Positions 28,107 to 34,788 of a DNA stretch of 34,788 bases are shown piece by piece. A program made the translations under genes and the position numbers. Within the stretch, counting starts at the first letter, position 1. Each line of letters starts with the position of its first letter. Origin of the DNA: Hellea sp. (lineage in GTDB: Bacteria > Pseudomonadota > Alphaproteobacteria > Caulobacterales > Maricaulaceae); contig JAHDCL010000004.1 of assembly GCA_020629875.1 (NCBI GenBank), forward strand, positions 30,402 through 65,189, given 5' to 3'. Below the pieces are notes generated by a model. It was not told the DNA's origin. It saw only the letters and a program-made list of their open reading frames with translations, and did not search any database.

Positions 28107-28516
28107 AGGCGGCGTGGTTGATTGCAATTTCGCTGACCATCACTGGCTGCGCGACTAAGGAGGTATTTAACCCAAAGAGTCAGTATCCCCCTGACCCCTG
28201 GGTTAAAGGCTACTCTAATCCAGATGATTGCTTAGGGGGAGAGCAGCTTGCTGCAAAAGAGTTTGCTTTGCCAACATATCCAAGGCGCGCATTCAATTCT
28301 GGGCGTCAAGGCTGGGTGATTATGAAATTGGACGTTAATGCATCCGGCATAACCGAGAACATCGAAGTTGAACGATCTGTGCCTGACGGATTATTTGAAG
28401 ATGCATCGCGCGACGCCGTGAAAAGATGGACTTTCCAGCCCCCCAAAGAGGGAGCCCTGAGGAATTGCCGGGTTCTCTTAAGGTTTCGTGCAGGCGATGT
28501 TACTTTAGGGGGATAA
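28103..28516 (+). CDS. Lipoprotein with a TonB C-terminal-like domain
   Basis: A 137-aa protein. The N-terminus is a lipoprotein signal ending in LTITGC, with lipidated Cys16. The second half matches the TonB C-terminal domain: LPTYPRRAFNSGRQGWVIMKL, a GITENIEVERSVP strand and DAVKRWTFQPP. Canonical TonB has a membrane helix and a proline-rich spacer; both are missing here, so it is unlikely to energise receptors with ExbBD in the usual way. Ala at +2 suggests outer-membrane sorting by the E. coli rule. It overlaps HPr by ATGA. Function unknown. Confidence 0.87.
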   Translation: MKAAWLIAISLTITGCATKEVFNPKSQYPPDPWVKGYSNPDDCLGGEQLAAKEFALPTYPRRAFNSGRQGWVIMKLDVNASGITENIEVERSVPDGLFEDASRDAVKRWTFQPPKEGALRNCRVLLRFRAGDVTLGG

Positions 28517-28564
28517 GTCAAAGTCTCGTAGCTGTTTAGAGATGATTAAACCTATCGCTTAACG

Positions 28565-28581
28565 CCCTATAAAGGGTTTTT
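28565..28581 (+). terminator. Possible short intrinsic terminator after the chvIG-PTS genes
   Basis: CCCT and AGGG pair around an ATAA loop and are followed by five T. The stem has only four strong pairs, so this is a weak candidate. It lies in the 84-bp gap before the guanylyltransferase gene. Confidence 0.35.
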
Positions 28582-28600
28582 ATGTTAATTACTACCTGTG

Positions 28601-29674
28601 ATGAATGTGGGTAAAATTATTCCGGTTATAATGTCTGGTGGAGCGGGAAGCCGCTTATGGCCTGCCTCGCGTCAAGCCATGCCAAAACAACTGCTGCCGC
28701 TCGTAACTGAACAAACCATGGTTCAGGAAACAGCGGAGCGATTAAGCGGGGATTTGTTCCACCCCTCCGTCTTTATCTGTAATGCCGCCCATGCTGCGCC
28801 CATACGGGAGCAAATGAAAGATATGGATATGCCCGTGGGCGCCATAATTGTTGAACCCATGGGCCGTAATACTGCGCCTTGCGCTGTGGTAGCTGCCTTG
28901 CATGCAAAGCAGAGCGATCCTGACGCCCTCATTTTACTAGCTCCTGCTGATCATCATGTGACTAAGCCAGAGGCTTTTCGCCGTTCCGTTGCGGCGGCTA
29001 TCCCGGCCGCGCAAAAGGGATGCCTCGTCACATTTGGGATTGAGCCCAACGGTCCTGAAACGGGCTATGGGTATATTCAGCAAGGTGAAGCGATTGCGCC
29101 AGGCGCATTTGAAGTTGAGGCCTTTAAAGAGAAACCAGATCGTGAGACCGCGCAAGCTTATCTGGATGAAGGCGGATATTTCTGGAATGCGGGCATCTTT
29201 CTTTTCTCACCCGAGGCTTTGCTAAGTGAGATGAACAAGTTCCATCCGGAAATTGTTGAGAAGGCCAGCCAAGCCTACAAAACAGCAACGTTGAAATCGG
29301 GGCAAATTGATTTGGACGAAGCTAGCTTTGCGGCTTGTCCTTCAGAGTCTATTGATTATGCCGTTATGGAGCCTACAGAAAATGCTGCCGTGGTTCCCGC
29401 AAATATTGGCTGGAACGATATCGGGTCCTTCACCTCTCTTCACGGGCTGAAAAAAGGTGATGCTGGAAATGCAGTTAAAGGTGACGTCATCGCCTATAAC
29501 ACGCAGAATAGCCTGATTGAGACGGATGGGCCACTAGTCACAACGGTGGGTTTAGATGGTCTCGCGGTCATTGTTAAAGATGGGTCGATCCTTGTTGCAA
29601 AATTAGATGCGGCGCAAGACGTGAAGAAAATTGTTGAAACACTCAAAGCTAAAGAGCGCTTCGACAAACTTTGA
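28601..29674 (+). CDS. manC: Mannose-1-phosphate guanylyltransferase
   Basis: A 357-aa nucleotidyltransferase that makes GDP-mannose. The signature GGAGSRLWPASR (13-24), PKQLLPL, EPMGRNTAPC, LAPADH and FKEKPDRE are diagnostic. It ends after the left-handed-helix region and lacks the C-terminal phosphomannose isomerase domain of bifunctional ManC/AlgA, so it is the short form. GTG at 28598 and ATG at 28601 are adjacent starts; no clear ribosome site is seen for either. No other GDP-mannose genes are adjacent. Confidence 0.93.
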   Translation: MNVGKIIPVIMSGGAGSRLWPASRQAMPKQLLPLVTEQTMVQETAERLSGDLFHPSVFICNAAHAAPIREQMKDMDMPVGAIIVEPMGRNTAPCAVVAALHAKQSDPDALILLAPADHHVTKPEAFRRSVAAAIPAAQKGCLVTFGIEPNGPETGYGYIQQGEAIAPGAFEVEAFKEKPDRETAQAYLDEGGYFWNAGIFLFSPEALLSEMNKFHPEIVEKASQAYKTATLKSGQIDLDEASFAACPSESIDYAVMEPTENAAVVPANIGWNDIGSFTSLHGLKKGDAGNAVKGDVIAYNTQNSLIETDGPLVTTVGLDGLAVIVKDGSILVAKLDAAQDVKKIVETLKAKERFDKL

Positions 29675-29693
29675 CGTTTTGTGGGGCTTGAGC

Positions 29694-30365
29694 CTATTTA
29701 GAGCCAAACCACCTGCGCATGAATTTTCTCAAACCTGAGCGAGAATCGTCCAACTCTGCTTTTGCCTTTTTGGCATGGTCGCCGACTGTGTCTCCAATTT
29801 CTTCCAGCTCATCTCCGATTTTCTCTGCAATCGGGTCTACATTTTTCTTTTTCCAGCGGCGAACCATTCGCCAGATCCAGAATAGGAATAGAAATACTGC
29901 GCCCAAAAAGACGATATTAAACCAAGGGATCAGGAATACATCGGGCCCGCTGACCTGCTTAACTTTGGTGGCATTAGGGAAGATAGAGAAAAGCCGAATT
30001 CGCCAACCGTAATGGGTAACGGCGACCCATGTATCATCCTCATCTGCGAAGCTTTCCGCCTTGGCAGATAAATCACTGCTGTCAAACTTAAGATAGAATG
30101 GGAATGACCACCCCGTGTCTTCGTTGCGATAGACCCGTGTCTTTTCTTTGTCATTGATGGTGTAAATAAAACGGACATCACGCGTGGCCTGGTCTTCTGT
30201 TCCGGCGTCAGGCCTGTCCCAGAAAGGCGAGCCTTTACTGATATCCATTCTCTTTACGTCAGTTTTAACAACTTGAACAATATCACGCTGCGGCAGGTAG
30301 TAGTGAATGAGCACCACCGTAATGAGCGCCAGTATAAATATAAAGATGCGTTTGATCGTTTTCAT
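29694..30365 (-). CDS. DUF1523-family membrane protein
   Basis: A 223-aa protein with an N-terminal membrane helix (about 6-23), an extracytoplasmic domain and a second helix (about 149-167), then a charged cytoplasmic tail with a helical EEIGDTVGDHAKKAKAEL stretch. The motifs HYYLPQRDIVQVV, YRNEDTGW, HYGWR, SIFPNATKV and SGPDVFLIPWFN match what I recall of DUF1523, a family of unknown function in Rhodobacterales and relatives. It is the last gene of the operon starting beyond 34788, 10 nt after the preceding gene. It converges with manC. Confidence 0.87.
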   Translation of the reverse strand: MKTIKRIFIFILALITVVLIHYYLPQRDIVQVVKTDVKRMDISKGSPFWDRPDAGTEDQATRDVRFIYTINDKEKTRVYRNEDTGWSFPFYLKFDSSDLSAKAESFADEDDTWVAVTHYGWRIRLFSIFPNATKVKQVSGPDVFLIPWFNIVFLGAVFLFLFWIWRMVRRWKKKNVDPIAEKIGDELEEIGDTVGDHAKKAKAELDDSRSGLRKFMRRWFGSK

Positions 30366-30370
30366 GGCAG

Positions 30371-30377
30371 CCTCCTT
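30371..30377 (-). promoter_or_regulatory. Strong Shine-Dalgarno site for the DUF1523 gene
   Basis: AAGGAGG on the minus strand lies 5 nt before the ATG at 30365 and overlaps the stop codon of the upstream 88-aa gene. The last gene of the operon thus has its own strong initiation site, while several upstream genes rely on overlapping stops and starts. Confidence 0.7.
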
Positions 30378-30642
30378 AGGAATATTGCGCCAAATAGCCG
30401 AGAATTAAAATCACGGCGAGAGGGAAAAGGTACACGCCGATAAAAAGTTTTGGCTTTAATGAGCGCTCATATTTTTTCATGCCTTTGGCGATAAATTCTT
30501 CCTTGGGCGTTTCTGCATGATCTGCCTCATAGCTGATTTTCAGCTTTTGGCGTTGGCGCATGCGCGAAACGGTCGAGAGGGTTACATAGATTATCGTCAG
30601 GACGAATAGGATTAAAACGATATTGCGAACCCAAATTATCAT
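30376..30642 (-). CDS. Small two-helix membrane protein of unknown function
   Basis: An 88-aa protein with a hydrophobic N-terminal helix (about 2-24), a charged middle (RMRQRQKLKISYEADHAETPKE) and a second helix (about 66-85). Both ends are hydrophobic and the middle is probably cytoplasmic. It overlaps the 506-aa gene by ATGA and is followed 10 nt later by the DUF1523 gene. I recognise no family. Its conserved role, if any, should follow that of the neighbours. Confidence 0.85.
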   Translation of the reverse strand: MIIWVRNIVLILFVLTIIYVTLSTVSRMRQRQKLKISYEADHAETPKEEFIAKGMKKYERSLKPKLFIGVYLFPLAVILILGYLAQYS

Positions 30643-32159
30643 CTCTTCCGTCCTTTCTTGCCTCTATATTTTTTCTTATCCCAATCTAGCTCTTCGCGCA
30701 TATCGCGGCGGCGGTTTTTGCGTCGTCGATAATTTTTATCACCATCATCATCGTCGTCATCATCATCATGTGGCCTTACATGGACAACACCGTCTTTGAT
30801 AAGCGGCACCCCCCACGGGCTTTTGACGCGGCTCTTCTTCTTAGTCTCGCTGTAATCCTCGGCGCTGTAAAGGCTTTCCGGTTCTTCCATGGTTGGCTCT
30901 TCGCCAAAGAGCGCTTCGCGGGCGCCAACTTTATCCATGGCGTATTCCGCCGCGAGGAATTTGACGACGTAATCTTTCTTTGGCTCGGACCAATTGCGAT
31001 AAGCCTGATAGAAAAGCGGCTTATGGGTGATGAACAATTGGCGAAAGTCCATACGAGACAAATCCGAAAGGAGCATATTAACAAGGTCGCGATCTTCATG
31101 CTGGCTGGAACGAAGGGCGTAGAAAAAGGCTGGATGAGCGGGCCCAATTTTCGGCACGCCGCCGCCAAGGCTCGCCCAGCGGTAAACATCCATCAGGCCG
31201 CTAAATTCTGGCGGCATTTCATTGGCATAGCGCCGTTCCAGCATGCGAATATTGCGGCGCGTGACCCCCTTCAGGTCATGCCCTAAAAGCGCTGCCGTCG
31301 TAATCGTAATGAAGTCAATCTTCTGCTTGATAATCGCTGCTGTGCTTTCATTGGGACGCTGCACAATTAATTCGGACAGGCCTTCATCGCGCAGAAATTT
31401 GGCAATCTCCTCGCGGTTATCAAAGGTTAGGATGTTTTCAATGGCGAGCTCATTCAGACCGTCAATCATTTCGCGCGCAATCACCGTTGGGGTTTGCGTA
31501 TCGCGAAAGACATAGACCCCGCCAAAATGAGATGTGTAATAATTACCTTGCGTATAGCTCTGAGTTTTAAGCTCGACGGGATTACGCTGGATATTGCCGG
31601 TGCGTTTGGCGAGTTCAATCATTTCTGCAATCAGGACATCATCCCACCAGGCATCATCTTCGGTCATGAAGCGCTCTATGTGCCCGCCGAGTAAGTTCGC
31701 TTCGGCGACATGTTCTTGGATGGTGTCGGCTTCAATATCGATTTGGTTTATGTGCAGCAAATCTTGCGGGTCATTCATCGCAAAGACGGAATTCATCAGC
31801 TCGCCCGCCACGGCTTCGCGCGCGGTGAGGGCAAAGAGTTGATTTTCATTCTCCCCAATATAGTGCCGCAAGATAGAGCGCGAGGTTGAGAAATGAGAAT
31901 TTAGGAGCGGCGCTGTCTTCTGATCCGTTGAGAGCAGAATAAACATCTGGTTACAGCCCTTGGGATTGAGATATAAATCATCCTCAAACTCATGGCCAAT
32001 CTCTGGCGAGAAGCCCGAAATATCAATATGAAATTCGGTGAGCTCCGTCGTCTTGCCAATGAGATGTTCAAGCGCGCGGTTGTAACGCTCCACCAATGCT
32101 GCCGATTTTACCTCGACAAGATTGCCAAACATGAGGCCATTTTTAACGAGGCGCATCAT
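30639..32159 (-). CDS. DUF6638-like protein of unknown function with poly-Asp and basic tail
   Basis: A 506-aa soluble protein with no signal or membrane helix. Distinct stretches include LMFGNLVEVKSAALVERYNRAL near the start, FHIDISGFSPEIG, FILLSTDQKTAPLLNSHFSTSRSILR, DAWWDDVLIAEMI, SHFGGVYVFRDT, and HPAFFYALRSSQHEDRDLVNMLLSDL. From memory these match DUF6638, an uncharacterised family found beside an AAA ATPase in Rhodobacterales. The core ends near residue 450. Then come PWGVPLIKDGVVHVRP, eight aspartates (465-472) and a 34-residue tail in which 18 residues are Lys or Arg. The start at 32159 overlaps the 110-aa gene by ATGA. No catalytic motif is evident. Confidence 0.87.
   Translation of the reverse strand: MMRLVKNGLMFGNLVEVKSAALVERYNRALEHLIGKTTELTEFHIDISGFSPEIGHEFEDDLYLNPKGCNQMFILLSTDQKTAPLLNSHFSTSRSILRHYIGENENQLFALTAREAVAGELMNSVFAMNDPQDLLHINQIDIEADTIQEHVAEANLLGGHIERFMTEDDAWWDDVLIAEMIELAKRTGNIQRNPVELKTQSYTQGNYYTSHFGGVYVFRDTQTPTVIAREMIDGLNELAIENILTFDNREEIAKFLRDEGLSELIVQRPNESTAAIIKQKIDFITITTAALLGHDLKGVTRRNIRMLERRYANEMPPEFSGLMDVYRWASLGGGVPKIGPAHPAFFYALRSSQHEDRDLVNMLLSDLSRMDFRQLFITHKPLFYQAYRNWSEPKKDYVVKFLAAEYAMDKVGAREALFGEEPTMEEPESLYSAEDYSETKKKSRVKSPWGVPLIKDGVVHVRPHDDDDDDDDGDKNYRRRKNRRRDMREELDWDKKKYRGKKGRKR
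30744..30767. repeat. Trinucleotide repeat coding eight aspartates
   Basis: Eight ATC/GTC triplets in a row (GAT/GAC on the coding minus strand) make an imperfect microsatellite inside the 506-aa gene. The mix of GAT and GAC reduces slippage, which suggests that the acidic run is kept by selection. Confidence 0.85.
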
Positions 32160-32488
32160 GACGACTTTTCTCCAAAGTCAGGCTTTACAACCCTAATTAC
32201 AATACCGACTATATAAATTAGACCTATTAGGGTTGTAGGCACTGCCGCGAAAGCAGGCGCATGAATTAACTTAAGATTACCTTGTCCACCGAGGACATCT
32301 GCGTCCAACACAAAAAATAATATTCCAAACACAGCAGTGAATACGATAAAAATACTCGTAGTAATCACCAAGCCGGTTATCCAAAACGGAGTGTTGTTTG
32401 ATGTCAGCCGTTGCTGCAGCCTGCCGATGCCAAAACACCCAGTAGCACCAAATATGAGGACTATAATGGTGGCAGCAATCCAGGTCAC
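32156..32488 (-). CDS. Small membrane protein of unknown function
   Basis: A 110-aa protein with three hydrophobic segments (about 3-22, 35-62 and 78-100) and a short charged C-terminal tail. It lies between the AAA+ gene and the 506-aa gene and overlaps both: its start is GTG in a GTGA overlap with the AAA+ stop, and its stop overlaps the next start by ATGA. I recognise no family. It could tether the ATPase or its partner to the membrane, which is inference from position only. Confidence 0.83.
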   Translation of the reverse strand: MTWIAATIIVLIFGATGCFGIGRLQQRLTSNNTPFWITGLVITTSIFIVFTAVFGILFFVLDADVLGGQGNLKLIHAPAFAAVPTTLIGLIYIVGIVIRVVKPDFGEKSS

Positions 32489-34428
32489 TTCTTACCCTTC
32501 AAATACCGCTTCTTCGCTTCTTCCTGTCGTCCATATTCGCGCACCATATTTTCAATCGCGACTTCATCTGACTTATCGGCATAGCGGAATTCTGAGTCCG
32601 CATATCTGTTGATTTCTTGCAGGACCATGTCGACAGTGATGGGTACCGATAAATCACCGATCATGTTTTTCTTGGTGTCGTAATCCTTGAACAAGAAGAG
32701 ATCAGGGTTTTCCATCCATTCATCGGGAAGTTCAAAATCCATGGCGCGGACTTTGATGGCGTCTGTGATGTTTTTAATCGCGCGGCCCGTAAAGCGCTCA
32801 TCGACATTTTGAATATTATCCAAATATGTCCCGATCTTGGCGAGCGTATCAAGCTTACCGAGCTGTTTCGTGGTGTCTTCATAGACCCTAATCAGGCCGT
32901 CTTCTTGCGGCTTGCTATGGGCTTCGAAACTACGGGCGACAGCGCGCTTAATCTGCTGCGTTTCAAATAGCTCATGCTCGCCCACAGGAATTTTGTGGTT
33001 CTTACCCATGAGGATATGCAGAATATCAATATAGTCTTCGCGGGTCTGCGGTCCGTCCACGAGGAAGCGCGCGCCCGCACGTTGGCGCAAAGCATCATCG
33101 ACATTTTCGGGATAGTTAGAGAACATCCCAAAGGTACAGTTCCCGCGTACGACGGTATTCGCGCCCGCAAAACTTTCCATCAAAACGGCGGTGATTTCTA
33201 ATTGCCCGGCAGAGCTTTGACGATCGCCGCGTTTACCCGCAAGCTGGTCAATATCGTCAATCGTGCCAAAGCCAATGACATTGGGGTCAATCACATTATT
33301 GAAAAAGGCCTTGGCATTTTGCGCGGATTTGCCTTGATAGCTATCAATACTTTCCGTTGAGAGGTTCTGATAACGGAAGGGATATCCTGCATTGTTACAA
33401 TAATCATTTATAAGACCCGCCATCATCTGGATGAGGATCGTCTTACCCGTGCCGGGTTTGCCATCCCCCATAAAGGTAAAGATGAAACCGCCAAGCTCGA
33501 CAAAGGGGTTGAGCTTACGATCAAAATCATAAGCCATAATCATTTTAGCCAGCTTCATGGCTTGATATTTCGCGATATGGTTCCCGACAATTTCGTTCGG
33601 CTTTTTAAATGTCATCGTCAGCTTGGAGCTGTTTCCGCGCGCCGAGGGCATAAAACCGCTAATCTGGAAATCATCTTCCTCGACGCGGTAATTCACAGAC
33701 GTGAAAGCGTCTAATCGCGGCATGTTAGAGGCGCGCAGTGAGACCTTTTCCATGAGCTGTTCAAGGAAGGCCGTGACCGTCGGAACGAGCTTATCTTCGC
33801 TGGTCGCGAATATGGCGAGGTCTTGGTCAAGTTCCCAGAGCGCACCCGTCAAAGCAAGTTGAGCATTGTCCGTGAGCACTTCCTCAACTTCGCCAACCTC
33901 GACATTTACATCCGACGCATCTGCATGGGCATTCGCCAGAAGGTAACTCGCCATATTGGCAAAAACATGCAGGCTAATGACGGAGGAGGCGGCGAGGAGC
34001 TCGGTAAACTCAGATTTGCGCGACGCGGCAAGCCCGCCCTCCAAATTGTCTTTTAAAAGTTGGCTCAGGCCAGTGTGATCCGCGAATTGATCGGCCACGA
34101 CCATAGAGACGGCGAGAGCGCGGCGCAGACTATGAAGAACATTGGCCTGCATCGGGCTCATCAACACGGTACTGTCATCATTTTCTTGCACGCGATTGAT
34201 AATGTGGACACCTTCGGCGCGCGCTGTGGATTTCGTCACAAGGCCGGGTGTGGTCGAGCGGAAACGACGGCGCGTGCCTATGCCGGGCGATCTTTCTTTC
34301 GCGGGCGCAGCGCCCGCTTTGGGCTTGGCGAGGCGCGGGGTGTGGTCAAATCCGTCCAGCAAGCTCTCTGCCGCCGTATATTTCTCGCGGATGAGCTCTT
34401 CTTTAATTTCCATCAAGTCGTTTGACAT
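32485..34428 (-). CDS. AAA+ ATPase of the DUF6638/DUF1523 operon
   Basis: A 647-aa AAA+ protein without a signal or membrane helix. The N-terminal 90 residues are polar and proline/alanine-rich, probably flexible. A helical region follows (about 95-240), then a beta-rich stretch (about 245-285). Walker A is GDGKPGTGKT with Lys329, and Walker B is GTIDDID (Asp391-Asp394). A sensor-1-like asparagine occurs in FGMFSNYP, and arginine-finger candidates lie in DDALRQRAGARF. The C-terminal region is helical and ends in KKRYLKGKK. The complete ATPase core implies a working motor. Substrate unknown. Its ATG abuts the stop of the 88-aa gene upstream with no gap. Confidence 0.88.
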   Translation of the reverse strand: MSNDLMEIKEELIREKYTAAESLLDGFDHTPRLAKPKAGAAPAKERSPGIGTRRRFRSTTPGLVTKSTARAEGVHIINRVQENDDSTVLMSPMQANVLHSLRRALAVSMVVADQFADHTGLSQLLKDNLEGGLAASRKSEFTELLAASSVISLHVFANMASYLLANAHADASDVNVEVGEVEEVLTDNAQLALTGALWELDQDLAIFATSEDKLVPTVTAFLEQLMEKVSLRASNMPRLDAFTSVNYRVEEDDFQISGFMPSARGNSSKLTMTFKKPNEIVGNHIAKYQAMKLAKMIMAYDFDRKLNPFVELGGFIFTFMGDGKPGTGKTILIQMMAGLINDYCNNAGYPFRYQNLSTESIDSYQGKSAQNAKAFFNNVIDPNVIGFGTIDDIDQLAGKRGDRQSSAGQLEITAVLMESFAGANTVVRGNCTFGMFSNYPENVDDALRQRAGARFLVDGPQTREDYIDILHILMGKNHKIPVGEHELFETQQIKRAVARSFEAHSKPQEDGLIRVYEDTTKQLGKLDTLAKIGTYLDNIQNVDERFTGRAIKNITDAIKVRAMDFELPDEWMENPDLFLFKDYDTKKNMIGDLSVPITVDMVLQEINRYADSEFRYADKSDEVAIENMVREYGRQEEAKKRYLKGKK

Positions 34429-34695
34429 TTAAAAACTCTCTCCAGCAATCATCTCGCCATTGGCGAGAATTTTTATTTTTGTTGTTAAAATTGCCTCGAT
34501 GAAGACTTCGATAATTTCCTTTCCATCTATTGTTTCAATGGAAGAAGATAAAATGGGTTTGTTGCCGAGAGCAATAAGGTCAGATGAGGTATCTTTGCAA
34601 TCGCCATCAATGTATAATTTTACACCAGACAACCATGTGTTCTTAACTCTTATTTTTTTACCTTTATAGACTGTGTGCAATTCTTTGACGGGCAT
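34429..34695 (-). CDS. Small beta-rich protein of unknown function
   Basis: An 88-aa protein with no signal or membrane helix. Regular alternation of hydrophobic and polar residues (KKIRVKNTWLSGVKLYIDGD, EVFIEAILTTKIKILANGE) suggests an all-beta fold. I recognise no family. Its TAA is followed directly by the ATG of the AAA+ gene, so the two are probably translated in step. AGAGA precedes its ATG. Confidence 0.8.
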   Translation of the reverse strand: MPVKELHTVYKGKKIRVKNTWLSGVKLYIDGDCKDTSSDLIALGNKPILSSSIETIDGKEIIEVFIEAILTTKIKILANGEMIAGESF

Positions 34696-34703
34696 GAAAA
34701 TCT

Positions 34704-34787
34704 CTATTTATAACTTAGTATCTTAGCATTTCGGCCGACGACATATTTGCGAACGCCGTCAAAATCGGATTTATTTTTTTCTTCTAA
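34704..34787 (-). CDS. C-terminal end of an unidentified gene, cut by the window edge
   Basis: A minus-strand frame is open from the right edge to a TAG at 34706-34704, giving 27 residues ending in RKYVVGRNAKILSYK. It stops 8 nt before the next gene of the operon and has ordinary amino acid composition, so it is probably the end of another operon member. Too little is visible to identify it. Confidence 0.45.
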   Translation of the reverse strand, partial: LEEKNKSDFDGVRKYVVGRNAKILSYK

Positions 34788-34788
34788 A

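Noticed and set aside
29675-29693. Possible terminator between the converging manC and DUF1523 genes
   Set aside because: The gap is only 19 bp and shows no stable stem with a T-run.
30744-30767. Short tandem repeat as a possible CRISPR or phase-variation tract
   Set aside because: It is an in-frame triplet repeat with mixed codons; there are no spacers, and a change in repeat number would not shift the frame.
30768-31286. A 172-aa plus-strand open frame opposite the 506-aa gene
   Set aside because: It is an antisense shadow; the minus-strand gene has overlapping starts and stops with both neighbours and better protein-like composition.

Overview
The window reads as chromosomal DNA from an alphaproteobacterium, most likely of the Caulobacterales/Hyphomonadales (Maricaulales) side. 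GC content is near 50% by eye. The case rests on gene content and order. A DivL-type histidine kinase has tyrosine at the phospho-acceptor position. There is an addB-addA-trxA run facing accD-folC, and chvI-chvG is followed by PTS EIIA and HPr. UbiB lies beside coaBC, and DUF1523 is present. Almost every base is coding. No tRNA, rRNA, IS element, integrase, prophage gene or CRISPR array was seen, and nothing looks recently acquired. The species cannot be named from this evidence.

Layout. 1-2618: the start of coaBC (minus), a membrane-anchored protein of unknown function (plus) and ubiB (minus). 2799-8278 (plus): a succinate-semialdehyde-type aldehyde dehydrogenase, glmM (UDP-GlcNAc precursor supply) and divL (cell-cycle signalling). 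8284-8601 (minus): a [2Fe-2S] ferredoxin. 8677-17702 (plus): tsaE, amgK, murU, addB and addA, each overlapping the next, then trxA and a clear intrinsic terminator. 17780-23417 (minus): ccmF-ccmG-ccmH-ccmI (haem attachment to c-type cytochromes), then accD-folC. 23504-24388 (plus): rmlA, overlapping tail to tail with a minus-strand YggT-family gene. 24898-28516 (plus): chvI, chvG, PTS EIIA, HPr and a lipoprotein with a TonB C-terminal domain, without the hprK gene commonly found in this cluster. 28601-29674 (plus): a stand-alone mannose-1-phosphate guanylyltransferase.

34787-29694 (minus) is the least understood part. It is a tightly packed operon: a cut-off gene at the right edge, an 88-aa protein, a 647-aa AAA+ ATPase, a 110-aa membrane protein, a 506-aa DUF6638-like protein with a poly-Asp/basic tail, an 88-aa two-helix membrane protein and a DUF1523 membrane protein. 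Junctions within the operon are stop/start overlaps, direct abutment or gaps of about 10 nt. I know of no assigned function for this set. It is the best candidate here for an undescribed system: a cytosolic AAA+ machine encoded with a partner protein and three membrane proteins.

Themes. Several genes feed the envelope: glmM, amgK/murU (muramic acid salvage), rmlA, manC, accD and ChvIG. Several others serve core maintenance: addAB, tsaE, folC, ubiB, ccm and trxA. Domain and family names are recalled from sequence patterns; no database search was run.
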